Part shown: positions 45,682 through 56,200 of the stretch, piece by piece
Position numbering within the stretch: position 1 is the stretch's first letter
Layout: every line of letters begins with the position of its first letter
Source of the DNA: Blepharisma japonicum
Lineage: Eukaryota > Ciliophora > Heterotrichea > Heterotrichida > Blepharismidae
DNA: 64,000 nt
Assembly: GCA_949751835.1 (NCBI GenBank)
Contig: CATKHK010000021.1
Location: forward strand, 186,001 to 250,000
Direction of reading: 5' to 3'
Program-made: the position numbers and the translations under genes
Notes under the pieces: generated by a model
Told to the model about the DNA's origin: nothing
The model's input: the letters and a program-made list of their open reading frames with translations, nothing else
Database searches by the model: none

Positions 45682-46254
45682 ATGAAGCCAAGGCTAAAGC
45701 AGAAAAATTCGGCCAAGTCCCCCAAAACCCAAAAAATTCAAGAATATTCAAACTTACGCTTATGAAATCACCTTTACTCTAAAGGAGATGTAGCTCAAAT
45801 CTTGGAAAATTCTGACTCCTCTTCTTATGCAACGATTTTAAAAATACTCTGAAACAAAAACAAAGATCAAATCCCACAAGCCAGAATCAGGTGGTTTTTC
45901 AAGCCAAAAGATTTATACTCAAATACTGATATGTTTAGCCAAAATGAATTATTTGACTCAAATTTTATTCAAAATATCGATGTCACTGCTATCTATGGGA
46001 AAGCCAAAGTGCTCAGCCTAGACGAATACTTGTCCCATAGTGAGGGGGACAATATATTTTTTACCCGAGCAAAATGGAACATAAAAACAAAAGAATTGAA
46101 ACCTCCAATGCAAAAATGAATGAAAGTTTGTAATTGTAATCAGACTTATAACCCTGATAGAGACTATGAAAAGTGTATGAAATGCAAAAGGCTGTTTCAT
46201 AAAGAATGCATAGGGTGGAAAGAAGAAATAGTTTGCGAAGATTGTGAAGGATAA
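45682..46254 (+). CDS. BAH-PHD domain chromatin protein
   Basis: 190 residues, with three TGA Trp codons. BAH domain: SYATILKILWNKNKDQ, ARIRWFFKPKDL, NELFDSNFIQNIDVTAIYGK and YLSHSEGDNIFF. PHD-type zinc finger at the end: CNCNQTYNPDRDYEKC, then C, HKEC and CEDC. This compact BAH-PHD layout resembles plant histone-mark readers (EBS/SHL), which bind methylated H3 tails. Divergent from the Tim44-like gene with a 59-base spacer. Confidence 0.88.
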
Positions 46255-46537
46255 TTTAAAAATAATTAGTTTATTGTGAATAAGGTTAATGATAGAGAAT
46301 AGTGCATATTAAAATAAGTGTAAATATTTCAATTTTTTATTTTTTCCTTTATAAACTTGAGAGCAACAATGTATGTGCAATCAGTCATTACAGATTAAAA
46401 ATAAATTACTACTAAAACTTTTATTGAATTATATATTATTTAAATATTAAGCCATTAAAAATGCTATCAATGTAAATTAAAAATTTAATTGTCTTTAAAA
46501 ATTTAAACAATTTTAAAGATTTCTGTACTGGTTATAT

Positions 46538-47719
46538 TTAATGCTTAAGCCCTCTAAGTTTCCTATCATCTCTTTGCTTATTTTCTACTTTTATCTTCCA
46601 TTTCTGTGAAATCTCTGAATTTCCTTTAGCAAGCCATACTAAATCTTCCCTATATCTCCAATCACTTGGCAGAGGATTAATTGGAAAATAATGAAACACT
46701 GGCTGCTGGGCATTGATATTCCAATATTCTACTCCATCAATAACTAAATTTCTAAGCCAATTCCCTTCAATATCACACAATTTACCTCCATTTTGTTGCA
46801 ATTCTCCTTTAAAATCATCTACTTTTCCAATAGCTTTCTTAAACAAGCTTTTTTTCCTAGCCGCTCCAAAAACTAAGATTGCATTTAATTGGTTTTGTTT
46901 GTCTTCAAAACTCATGGTTTCTTCCCAATTCACAGTCCTGCTTCCCATAATAATTCCTCCAGCCCTAAACTGAGGGTATGTGAAAGCCACAATTTGGCCA
47001 TCATTAAACTCCACATTTACTTTTCCCTGCAATCCTCCTATTAATGAATTTTTTTTGAATCGTCCAGTCAGCTCTAAATTTCCATACATTTTGAACTCTC
47101 TTCCAAGTATATAAAAATTCGTCACTGGTGGATGATGGACTGTATGCTCACAATAAGCTTTGGTCCCATCTGGCCATTCTGCTTGTAAAGTTTCTCCTAA
47201 TAGAGGGTTAAATGGTTTTTCTTGAGACGGGCTGATATAAAGCCCAGACACAGCCATCGCGATAACCCTTTTAAACCTCTCTAAATGATTGCACTCTGAT
47301 ATATTATTGAAAAATACAGGCATAAAGCTCCAGCGATCAAGCATTCTTTCAAGTGTTGAGCGAGGCTCAAAAAGCCTTATAGGCAAACTTAACCCGACAA
47401 CTCCTTTACCTTTAATCAAGCAAGCGGAAACCTGAGCAATTACATCAAGAATGATTCCTCGCTGATTTGCTAAAACTCTTTCGTCTACACACTTTAAGCC
47501 TCCTTCAGGAATAAATTCGTAACCTTGAAGTTGAGATTCTTTATCTGTAGGACGAACTCTGTTTAAATAATTAATTGATAGATATGTGGGTGGAGGGGCT
47601 GCTTGATCATAAGGAGAGCCAATTAGTAATGAATATGGACCTGCTGAAAGCTCCTGGGAATAAATATTAGGGTTATTCCCGTCCCTAGGAGTTGTGCAAG
47701 GGTCATCTGCTCGATCCAT
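46538..47719 (-). CDS. Oxysterol-binding protein-related lipid-transfer protein
   Basis: 393 residues, essentially only the OSBP lipid-binding domain, without PH or FFAT regions. Signatures: KPFNPLLGETLQAEW, EHTVHHPPVTNFY (fingerprint EQVSHHPP with changes), MYGNLELTGRF and NPLPSDWRYREDLVWL. Transfers sterols and/or phosphoinositides between membranes. Not interrupted by TGA because Trp is written TGG here. Good match from residue 90 to the end. Confidence 0.94.
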   Translation of the reverse strand: MDRADDPCTTPRDGNNPNIYSQELSAGPYSLLIGSPYDQAAPPPTYLSINYLNRVRPTDKESQLQGYEFIPEGGLKCVDERVLANQRGIILDVIAQVSACLIKGKGVVGLSLPIRLFEPRSTLERMLDRWSFMPVFFNNISECNHLERFKRVIAMAVSGLYISPSQEKPFNPLLGETLQAEWPDGTKAYCEHTVHHPPVTNFYILGREFKMYGNLELTGRFKKNSLIGGLQGKVNVEFNDGQIVAFTYPQFRAGGIIMGSRTVNWEETMSFEDKQNQLNAILVFGAARKKSLFKKAIGKVDDFKGELQQNGGKLCDIEGNWLRNLVIDGVEYWNINAQQPVFHYFPINPLPSDWRYREDLVWLAKGNSEISQKWKIKVENKQRDDRKLRGLKH

Positions 47720-47929
47720 TTGACTTATAAAAATTATTAAAAATTGAAAAATTGATTTCTTGTAATTTTTATATAATTTTTTTTGAAATGATTTTATTGA
47801 TATAAAATAAAATATCCAATTTTAAACTTATTTTTATTATCTTTGGTTTTTAAAATGATTCCATTTTATATAGAAATTTGTGCTAAAGCTAAAGCTTGCA
47901 TTATTTACCTTAAGATTAAAACATTTGTT

Positions 47930-48502
47930 TTAGTTTTCTGAGTTTACTCTTTCCATCAAACAATATCTTTGATGAGTTTCGAGACGATATTTATTGTAAA
48001 ATTCCTTCTCACAATGCTCACAAGAGACCCTTGTCACCTTTTGGTGAACTTGGTCCATATGGAATTTTAATGCATACTTGTGCTTAAAGCTTCTATCACA
48101 ACAGTCACATTTTATTTCTTTTGGGGAGCCCTCATGCATCTTTCCGACATGCTGCTTGAGTCCCTTATAAGTTGTAAACTTTTTACTACAAATTGTACAA
48201 CTGAACTCTTTACTTTCTACTTTGTCGGTTTTCATCCATTTCATCAGTAATTGGCTTGATCTGTTATAATACTGCAAGCTGATTTCATAGTCTTTCAAAA
48301 AAGACATGTTAGCTCGCATCATCTCCTTGGTAATTTTTTCTGAATTTTTGTGAAGATTTAATTCTAAAACTGTGCTGAATTTCAAATAGCATTCGTGACA
48401 TTGATATTTGTCTTCAGCATTATTTTCTGATAGCTTGGTTGCAGTAAGGTGGAAAGGCTTTGGGAGTAGTTGCTTGTCTTGATCATTGAAAAAAATGGAC
48501 AT
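47930..48502 (-). CDS. C2H2 zinc-finger protein, four fingers
   Basis: 190 residues from ATG 48502. Zinc fingers: CHECYLKFSTVLELNLH (first, degenerate C-terminal His), CTICSKKFTTYKGLKQH, CDCCDRSFKHKYALKFH and CEHCEKEFYNKYRLETH. Fingers two to four are contiguous, the first is separated by about 65 residues of helical sequence. Likely nucleic-acid binding; target unknown. Confidence 0.9.
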   Translation of the reverse strand: MSIFFNDQDKQLLPKPFHLTATKLSENNAEDKYQCHECYLKFSTVLELNLHKNSEKITKEMMRANMSFLKDYEISLQYYNRSSQLLMKWMKTDKVESKEFSCTICSKKFTTYKGLKQHVGKMHEGSPKEIKCDCCDRSFKHKYALKFHMDQVHQKVTRVSCEHCEKEFYNKYRLETHQRYCLMERVNSEN

Positions 48503-48882
48503 ATTTATTAGCCATAATAGAAAAAAATTATTGAAATAGCTAGATTCCGTTTTTATTTTAACGCTTTATATGAATTTTATGAGTTTTTATACAAAATTTT
48601 GTTTAAATCGAAATTTTGAGCTGATTTGGATTTTAGTAAAATTGTTACTTGATAAAGCGACTTTCGAATGAGCATTTATATAATGAGTGCTCTTGTATAT
48701 AGTTAATTCTAGCACAAAATTTTGATGCATCCTTTGTTTTTTTGTAAAAAAGGTGCTTTTCTAAACTGACCATATAATGCCATATTATAAGCTTAACCAA
48801 GATTAATATGGGATTATTAAGACTTTAGAATATACGTTTTTCTTAATTTACACAAAAAATTTAAAAATTATTTTAAGTTAAT
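48503..48882. other. Intergenic, nothing recognised
   Basis: About 380 AT-rich bases upstream of the zinc-finger gene and downstream of the next minus-strand gene. No coding frame or RNA fold seen. Confidence 0.5.
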
Positions 48883-50166
48883 TTATATAATACAGCAGTC
48901 ACAAACGTTGCATGTTTTATCTTTTCCAAGTAATTTTTTTTCTGAAGGACGAGGAAAATTATCTGCATTTGGCTCTGAACTATATAAAATTTCAGAATCT
49001 CTTCTTGGCTTTGTTTCAAGCTGTTGAATAGAAACTCTCTTTACTTTATTAAATTCGTTATTATTTTTCATCAAAGCCCATACTTTTGATAAAATTCCAT
49101 TTTCACATGTGTCATATCCAAAAGCAAATTTTTGCATAAAAATCAAACTCAATGCATCACCCAGCCTATCTCTATTTTTGCTTTTGTCATATCTCTCTTT
49201 CTGCCTAAAAATTTCATTTTCTATCTGTTCAATACTTATTTCAGCATATTTTTCTCTTAAATTTCTATTAATATCCCTATCAAAATCATCAAAATTATAG
49301 ACTTTTTCAGAAAAAATTTTAAGTGTTTCATTTTCCTTCATTTTATGAAAATTTTCCATTCTAGTGACGTCTAATAAATATGACTCAATAATCTCATAAT
49401 TAATTCTATTAACATTTGGAAAAATACATTTAAGGACTTCTTCAATTGAGTCATATAAATCTGGTTGAGTTCTATCATAAACTAATGTTTCAGTTGAAGT
49501 TGTAGAGTCTGATTTTATGAAAGTTGTCTTTATTTCTCTTCACATATCAATTGGGTTATTTGGCTCAGAAATGTCAAAGACAGTCCCGTAGTTATCTTCA
49601 AAATTTGGAAATAAAGATAATGTAATAGAATTTGAATTAAATTCTTCTGTATCTGTAAAGCTTGTTTCTAAGGCATTTATTAAAGAAATGAGTGAATTTT
49701 TCCAAGATGCGCAAGAAGTTTCATCATGAAAAAGTATGCAAAGATAGTCAGAGTCGTCTATAAAAGCAATAGTTTGCGATGGAGATATTGGAGAGTTAGG
49801 ATATGTGTATTTTAAAAGGATTTCTAAAGCAATTGATCCTTGGAAGAATCCAGCATCATAAGAATTTTTGTATCGTAAATCTGCTATTGATATCAAATTT
49901 TTGGAAGGGTCATGAGGCCAAGTTCAGCATATATATTCTGGCAGATACTCAGGAATCATAACATTTCCAGGAAATAAAGCAGGGATTTTCCCGTTTTTGT
50001 GCCACTTTGAATGATAAAGTGCTACAGTTACTGGGCTTGTTAAGATCTTTTTAGCCTCAACAGACACAAATTTTCAAAGAGATAGCATACCACTGCATTT
50101 GTCTGTAGCAGTTTCTTCCTTGAGTATCATTTGCTGAGTATGTGCTGTAGAGTTAAGATTATTCAT
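48883..50166 (-). CDS. Hypothetical protein with Cys-rich, possibly lipidated C-terminus
   Basis: 427 residues from ATG 50166, continuous through three TGA Trp codons (LSLWKFVS, ICWTWPHD, DMWREIKT). It begins MNNLNSTAHTQQM and ends TCNVCDCCII: the final four residues fit a CaaX-type prenylation box and nearby cysteines could be palmitoylated. The middle is helical and acidic. No domain recognised. Membrane attachment is inference from the C-terminal motif. Confidence 0.78.
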
Positions 50167-50259
50167 TTTATGAAATTTTATAATTTAAGGTATCTATCTG
50201 AATTTATTGATTTTTAATTAGAAGTTCTAGATTAAGACAATTTTTAACTTTCCTATTTC

Positions 50260-50288
50260 AAGAGCAGCAAGAGTTTTTGATTGCTCTT
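50260..50288. repeat. Short inverted repeat
   Basis: AAGAGCA (50260-50266) and TGCTCTT (50282-50288) form a perfect 7-bp stem beside the RNA candidate; it may belong to its flank. Confidence 0.35.
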
Positions 50289-50314
50289 AAAGGGGGCTAA
50301 CGAATTAATGTATT

Positions 50315-50625
50315 AAAAATTATTAAAGTGGCTTTAAAGCTAGTCATCTTCATTTTCACTTCACCTGCCCTGGCTCGAATTTTTCAATGCCAGAGTCTGA
50401 CAGCCACTTTTCCCAACTATTTGAGGTCTTAGTTTCTAACGGCGAGGGTCTCCTCTAGGAGCGAGCATGTGGTAATCTCCCTATCTTTGGACAGTGGACA
50501 AAATCCCGAAGGTAAACTCATCGATCTCGATGGATAATGTTGTGAATTGCGATGGCTATCCCTTCCTCCTTCAAAAGGATAATCGTGGTACTGAGTGTTC
50601 GCTATCAGGCTTAAGCTTTATAAAA
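50315..50625 (-). ncRNA. Candidate structured RNA of about 300 nt, unidentified
   Basis: A visibly GC-richer island inside AT-rich spacer, without an open frame on either strand. Local pairings include CTGGC/GCCAG (50370-50374 with 50389-50393), CTCC-TCTA-GGAG (50450-50461), CATCGA-TC-TCGATG (50519-50532) and GGATA/TATCC (50532-50536 with 50557-50561). AAAGCT/AGCTTT ends could close the molecule. The minus strand is preferred because a T5 tract (50315-50319) follows there, as for RNA polymerase III. SRP RNA, RNase P/MRP RNA, U3 and telomerase RNA were considered; I could not match diagnostic motifs of any of them. Confidence 0.5.
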
Positions 50626-50971
50626 CTCTTCTATACTTATCAGATATCCAGTAATTCGAATTCTGTTAAATAGTCAGTTTAATGTAATCATAAATCTTTG
50701 AGAGAAATTAATATCATAATTATAATTGCTAATGCATTTCTCATGAAATAATTATCATTACCATTTAATTAATGCAAAACTAAGCTAACTAAAATTTCTC
50801 TCAATAAACGGTTTCTCTTTGAATGTTAAAATGATAATTAATATGTATTCGATAATTATTGGAAACCTATATACTTAATATTTATTTCTATATTTCAGAT
50901 CGGATAATAACCCTCATTTTTACTCTTTTATATTTGCTTAAAAATTCTTTTAGTTGATCTTTATATAAATT

Positions 50972-51346
50972 ATGCACAGGCATGCAAGCTTGCCCAAACT
51001 TTTTTATTCTAACCCAAGTCTTGAAGAAGGACTTGAAGATAAAATCAAGATAAAGCCATCTAAATGCAGCCAAAACACAAGGCTTATAACTCATAAACAG
51101 AAAGCTCCATTTGTTTTAAGCTTAAGAGCTAATGAACTTCAGGATTTTCGATTTGCTCCATCTAATTCAAAGCGACTGCCCCCACTTTTACCTTTGCAGC
51201 ATAAGTTTAAAAGAAGAAATTCCGAACAAACGACCCCGACTTTTGGAGTTTTAAAGGAAATTGCGATTCCTCTAGGTGTAAGATTGCATCGTAGAAATGA
51301 AAGTGCCATCAATTTAAGAAGACTGTTAAAGAACAGCAACTTATAA
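50972..51346 (+). CDS. Hypothetical basic protein, 124 residues
   Basis: Single frame from ATG 50972. Arg/Lys/Leu rich (HRHASLPKLFYSNPSLEEG, KRLPPLLPLQHKFKRRNSEQ, VRLHRRNESAINLRRLLKN), no Cys cluster and no membrane segment. Codon choice fits neighbours. No family recognised; possibly a disordered microtubule- or RNA-associated protein, but nothing proves it. Confidence 0.62.
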   Translation: MHRHASLPKLFYSNPSLEEGLEDKIKIKPSKCSQNTRLITHKQKAPFVLSLRANELQDFRFAPSNSKRLPPLLPLQHKFKRRNSEQTTPTFGVLKEIAIPLGVRLHRRNESAINLRRLLKNSNL

Positions 51347-51803
51347 GTATAAAATATACTAGCTAATTTTTATTCTGTATTAAAGACTTGAAAAACTATT
51401 AATTAAACAATATTGAAAAATTGATTTCAATGCCAATTTCTTCGATAAAGTCTGGAAAAAAACATTTTTTTAGCACTCTATGATCAATATTGTTGAGTTT
51501 TAAAACAAAGCTGTTCCTTTATGTTATTTATATTTATTTTATAGCTAGCTTTGGATAATTAGCGTTATTTCTTTAATTTTTGACATCAAATTATTATCCT
51601 TTATTGTTATCTTTATTAAGGCCAATTATCCAATATATATTTAGTTTACACTAAAATAAAAGCATTTTTCCTTATATTAATGGCATTTTTTAATTTTAAA
51701 TATCTATATATATGTTTATCAAATCATAAAATATCAAAATTTTGAAATAAATTCTCAATAGCCATTTACAAGTTTATTACCTTAAAGTAAATGGATAATC
51801 TTA
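51347..51803. other. Intergenic, convergent genes, AT-rich
   Basis: About 460 bases after the small basic protein and after the eS31 fusion. No coding frame or repeat recognised. Confidence 0.5.
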
Positions 51804-52232
51804 TTAAGCTTGCGAGAAAAGCTGTGTAGCATGACATGTTCCACAGTAGTGCCTATTAAAGTGTTTTGCCATAAAAGTTCCTGCTCCACATTTTTCGCAT
51901 ATGCGTTTAGTTCTTGTAACCTTTTCGCTTTTATCAACTTTGTAAATATTGAGAACTGCAAGTTTAACTTTCTTTTTCTTGTGTGCTTTTTTCTTAGGAG
52001 TGGTGTAAACTTTTTTCTTCTTTTTTCTCTTACCTCCTTCAAGTGCTAAAAGGGCTTCTAAAGTGCATTCACTCATAATGCCATAATCTGCAAGTGTAAG
52101 TTCAGGTCTTAGAGCACGGCCACCCCATTGTAAATTATCGCAGTTACTTTGCTCCATCACTTCTTCTACTCGTGCTTCCTCTGAAAACTCATAGCATTGG
52201 AGGCTCTCTAAGGACCTCACGTATATATGCAT
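51804..52232 (-). CDS. RPS27A: Ubiquitin-like domain fused to 40S ribosomal protein eS31
   Basis: 142 residues. The C-terminal part is eS31: basic linker [20 protein letters not shown], then the zinc ribbon [19 protein letters not shown] with GTC. The N-terminal 67 residues have a ubiquitin-like fold pattern ([27 protein letters not shown]) ending LEGG before the basic linker. This domain is far from ubiquitin: it lacks the usual lysines and is nine residues shorter. Cleavage after the di-glycine would free eS31. Highly divergent fusion partners of eS31 are known in other protists. Confidence 0.93.
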   Translation of the reverse strand: MHIYVRSLESLQCYEFSEEARVEEVMEQSNCDNLQWGGRALRPELTLADYGIMSECTLEALLALEGGKRKKKKKVYTTPKKKAHKKKKVKLAVLNIYKVDKSEKVTRTKRICEKCGAGTFMAKHFNRHYCGTCHATQLFSQA

Positions 52233-52345
52233 ATTTTATATTAGCTGATTAATTTTAGTGCTTTTCTGTAAGAAGCTATAATCTTAGTTTAGATATAATT
52301 TAAATTAAAGAAAATAAGCTAAGAATAAATCGAGAAGGTTTTCTA

Positions 52346-53542
52346 TTAGTTAAGCTCATGTGTGAGATCTTTAGGTGTTTCCCAAGTGAAATCAGGGTCG
52401 TCTTCTCTTCCGAAGTGTCCATAAGCAGCTGTCTTTTTGTAAATTGGTCTTAAAAGATTAAGATCTCTAATAATGCATCCTGGTCTTAAGTCAAAGTTTC
52501 TAAGGACGATGTGCAACAAATCTCTATCTGTTCTGCCATTCTTGACAGTGCCATATGAATCAACGTAAACTGATAAAGGTTGAGCAACTCCAATTGCATA
52601 GGAAACTTGAACCAAGCATCTATCACAGAGACCAGCCTTTACTAAACTTTTAGCAACCCACCTCATTGCATATGCAGCTGACCTGTCTACTTTTGAAGGA
52701 TCTTTTCCAGAAAAAGCGCCACCTCCGTGTGCACCCCAGCCTCCATAGGTATCAATAATAATTTTTCTGCCTGTTAGGCCAGCATCACCATGAGGTCCTC
52801 CAATAATAAATCTTCCGCTAGGATTTAAATGGTAAATGGTTTTATCATCTAAATACTCAGCTGGAACGACAACTCTAATGACATGCTCCATCAAATCAGC
52901 TCTAATTTGCTCGTTAGAAACATCAGGATCATGTTGAGTTGAGATCACAATGGTATGGACTCTAATAGGAATAACCTTCCCTCCTTCTTTTCTATATTCA
53001 ACAGTAACTTGTGTCTTTGCGTCAGGTCTAGCCCATCTGAGGACTCCAGTTTTTCTGACTTCAGCTAGTCTTCGGCCTAATTTGGTGGCTAAAAAGTGGG
53101 TCAGTGGCATGCATTCTGGAGTCTCATTTGTGGCGTAGCCGAACATATGGCCTTGATCTCCTGCTCCGATGTCTTCAGGAGCTTTGTTTAAGTGAACAGC
53201 TTGGGCGATGTCTGGGCTTTGACATTCAATATTGACCATCACATTGCAAGTGTCAGCAGCAAGGCCGATATCGTTTGAGGTGTATCCGACTTCTCTGGCG
53301 GTATCACGTATAACTTGCTCATAATTAATGGTAGCGCCAGTAGTGATTTCACCTAATATCATAAGAAGATTGGTCTTTGCTGTAGACTCGCACGCAACTT
53401 TGGAGCTGGGATCTTGAGCCAGGCATGCGTCAACCACAGAATCAGAAATTAAATCGCAAAGCTTGTCTGGGTGTCCTTCATTGACACTCTCAGATGTAAA
53501 CAAGAAATGATCCTCTGGAAGATTTACTGCTGGCCTTGCCAT
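52346..53542 (-). CDS. S-adenosylmethionine synthetase
   Basis: 398 residues, canonical length. Makes AdoMet from methionine and ATP in the cytosol. Motifs: [36 protein letters not shown] (ATP site), the hexapeptide-like [15 protein letters not shown] and [19 protein letters not shown]. No intron and no TGA, consistent with a highly expressed gene that prefers TGG. Confidence 0.98.
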   Translation of the reverse strand: MARPAVNLPEDHFLFTSESVNEGHPDKLCDLISDSVVDACLAQDPSSKVACESTAKTNLLMILGEITTGATINYEQVIRDTAREVGYTSNDIGLAADTCNVMVNIECQSPDIAQAVHLNKAPEDIGAGDQGHMFGYATNETPECMPLTHFLATKLGRRLAEVRKTGVLRWARPDAKTQVTVEYRKEGGKVIPIRVHTIVISTQHDPDVSNEQIRADLMEHVIRVVVPAEYLDDKTIYHLNPSGRFIIGGPHGDAGLTGRKIIIDTYGGWGAHGGGAFSGKDPSKVDRSAAYAMRWVAKSLVKAGLCDRCLVQVSYAIGVAQPLSVYVDSYGTVKNGRTDRDLLHIVLRNFDLRPGCIIRDLNLLRPIYKKTAAYGHFGREDDPDFTWETPKDLTHELN

Positions 53543-53574
53543 ATTATTTTTATCATAATATATGTTGAATTAAT

Positions 53575-54630
53575 TTAAGCATCTAATAATACAAAACTGC
53601 ATGGAAACTTGCCAATATTTTCGCCAATCTTTCCAATCCATCAGCCGTCGTCGTTTTGAGAAATTATTGTTATGCGATCATGCTTATTAAATCCAAGCTC
53701 ATCTGGCTCTTTTGCTGTGAAGTTAAATAATGCCGTGGCTTGGCTTGAGTAAAAAGTTTCTGACGGAGAGTTAAAAGCACTTGTTTCCTTCCTAAATGTG
53801 ATAGTTTTTATTAGGGCATGATCAGTTTCTCCTGTAGATGGCGTTCTTCTAAAATTTTTTATTTGAATTATATTGCTTTCCTTGTCAATTTTTGGAAATA
53901 TTTTGCAGATTTCTTCAATTTTCATGTTATATTTTTGTATTTCTTCCGAAATATCATCAGTAATGATAGAATTTGAATCTTTCAAAAATAAGACATTCTC
54001 GTTTTTTTCTATCATTAAACTCTCTATCAGATCTTTGTTACACTTGAAAAACTCGTTTAATTTTTCATGATTTTCCTCATTCTGCCTTCTTAACTTTAAA
54101 ATTTCTTCGTTTAGTCTTGCTTCTATCTCGTCTTTATCGTCACTTAACTTTTTATTAGACATTGCTAATTTATCATATCTTTTCTTGGCATTATCCATCT
54201 CAAAACGGTGCCTAGTTTCCATCAGCCTTATCAAGCTTTCCATTTCTTCATTTTTTTGCTTTGCTTGGCTAAGTTTTATAGCCAAATCTTTTGCATGATA
54301 AGACGTCGAGGTATCCATACTACCCTTCCTTGGATTCATGCTATTTGGCAAAATATTGACATATTTCGGCATATCCCGTCTTCTGAATAAGCTTCTAACA
54401 CCTTTATTTTCACTACTTGAAGAAGGGGTTTTAGATCTCCGACAAATTTCAGCTAAGCTTGAGCTCCTGATGGTAGGTGTCAGCTGTTGATTTATATCTG
54501 ATTTCATACTTGGGGGTTGGCCTATTATGTCCTCCAGCTCCATTTCAGATATAAATCTAGGCAGTTCTATTTTAAACTTGTCCTGGGAATATTTGGAAGG
54601 GGAAATTCTTGATTTCTTTTCGCTGGCCAT
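53575..54630 (-). CDS. Coiled-coil protein with C-terminal SH3 domain
   Basis: 351 residues from ATG 54630 to TAA 53575-53577. The N-terminal 100 residues are basic and Ser-rich; residues about 110-245 are coiled coil. The end is an SH3 domain: ATALFNFTAKEPDELGFNKH, ITIISQNDDGWWIGKI (first Trp from TGA) and GKFPCSFVLLD. The last 21 residues become visible only when TGA is read as Trp. SH3 domains bind Pro-rich peptides; a cytoskeletal or membrane-trafficking adaptor is the likely role. Confidence 0.9.
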
Positions 54631-54766
54631 TATTGTGAATTAAGAATAATAAAACAGATTATTGAAAAACTATTTACTTTAAATTTTCTGTATTTCTTTA
54701 CTTAATTTTCAGTCACATTTTAATTATTTTGATTATTTTCTTTTCTTTCATATTTTCCACATATAA

Positions 54767-55858
54767 TTGCTTGCAAATTCATTAACAATATTTAATAAAA
54801 TTTCAGAAGAACTAAGTTATCGTAAATTTGCACCAAATTATAGCAAAGAAGGTGCATGGAGAACCAAGCAATGTGTAAACCCAGCTACACATAAATACAC
54901 CCGAGAAGAAATATTTCGAAGCTATAGTGACCAGACTCTTTCTGTTTCGTTGACAGAAGAGCTTATCCCTTTATTTTCAGTCAATTGTCTGCCACCTTTG
55001 CAGGATGCCGAGACTTCTTTTTACCATCCAATACTAGAAGACCCAAATAGTCGAAAACCTGTCCCATGAGAAAAAAGGGTTGAGCAAGTCCCTGAATGGT
55101 ATAATGAAGACCCTGAGCCATCAACAAATTCCAATGATACCAAATCTATAGAAAAAGCTATCGAAAACCTCGACCTCGAAGAAGAAATTTTTTCAAAAAT
55201 CGACTCTGAAGTCGAAAAAAAGCTAAAAAATGAACTAATTGAAGACGAAACAATGCCTGAATGGGATGATCCTGAAGAAGAAGCTCCAGCTGTCATTGTA
55301 GAGGAGCCAAAACCTGGCGTGAAACCTTTTCTTATATGTGACTCTGTTACGCTAAATTATCACTTAACAGCTGGAAATCCTTTTGCAAAAATCGTAGAAG
55401 AGTTTGCGAAAATTGGAGAAGACAAAAATGTTTATTGTGTGCCTATGTCAAAGCCCTTTGAAAAAATTTGGTATTATAAAGACCTAGAAAATAGGACGCA
55501 AGGCCCATTTAGCTCTGTTGAGATGTTTAATTGGGCAGCCCGTGGTTGTTTTCCTCAAGATTTAAAAATATCACAAGGTGATAATAATCCTTTTATGCCA
55601 ATGAATAGATACAGTTCTAAAATCCCTCCAAAATCACCTACAAAAGTTCCAGCCACAGCCAAAACAATAGATGAAATTGAAAAACTGCAAACTCCTATAT
55701 GGGGAAGAAATGTCCAAGAAGTACCTGCAGTTAAAAAAGTTACAGATATCACTGCTACGAATGACTTAAAAAGCATTCTTGGGTTGCAATGCAACAACTT
55801 AGTAAAAGACTCAAAGCAGGAGCAGAGATATAATAGAGGCCAAGCAAAACCATGATAA
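54767..55858 (+). CDS. GYF-domain protein (GIGYF-like), no ATG at the expected start
   Basis: Open frame from 54767 to TAA 55856-55858 with TGA Trp codons, up to 363 residues. GYF domain: IWYYKDLENRTQGPFSSVEM with FNWAARGCFPQDLKI. The N-terminal KFAPNYSKEGAW and HKYTREEIFRSY recall the 4EHP-binding YxRxExL region of GIGYF proteins, which repress translation. The first in-frame ATG is 55253, after these conserved-looking parts. No ATG in any frame lies between 54631 and 54855. The start is therefore unresolved: non-ATG initiation, an unseen 5' exon or a sequence error. Role assigned by similarity only. Confidence 0.78.
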
Positions 55859-56005
55859 GTTTAATTAATCAATTAAAGGTCTCAGAATCTTGTTTATAAT
55901 TATCAACATTCACTTGCCCTATCAATTTATTAGTTATACTACCAATTAAAATATTCAAAACACTTCCATCATATTGCAAAATATTATGAAAATCTAATAA
56001 TAAAT

Positions 56006-56140
56006 ATGTTTAGGACTACAAGAAGGAACTGGTTTTGGAAACGATACTACTTCAAACGAAGACTGCCATGGAGGATTGCCAGACTCTCAGTTTTAGTTTC
56101 TATGGGAACCTTCGCTTACTATTGGCATAGGAGTGAATAG
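56006..56140 (+). CDS. Possible small basic membrane protein, 44 residues
   Basis: ATG 56006 to TAG 56138-56140. It begins MFRTTRRNWFWKRYYFKRR, with a very basic aromatic start, followed by a hydrophobic stretch (LSVLVSMGTFAYYW) and a short end. It uses four TGG Trp and normal codon choice in otherwise AT-rich spacer, which argues for real coding. It could be a small mitochondrial inner-membrane subunit; this is inference from layout only. Confidence 0.45.
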   Translation: MFRTTRRNWFWKRYYFKRRLPWRIARLSVLVSMGTFAYYWHRSE

Positions 56141-56200
56141 CTTAATTAAATTAGAAAAAAATATTTTTGGAATAAAATTAACGTAATTTAATCATGCGGA

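Noticed and set aside
50540-50556. Resemblance of TGTGAATTGC to 5.8S rRNA
   Set aside because: Only about ten bases match; the rest of the island does not fit 5.8S rRNA.
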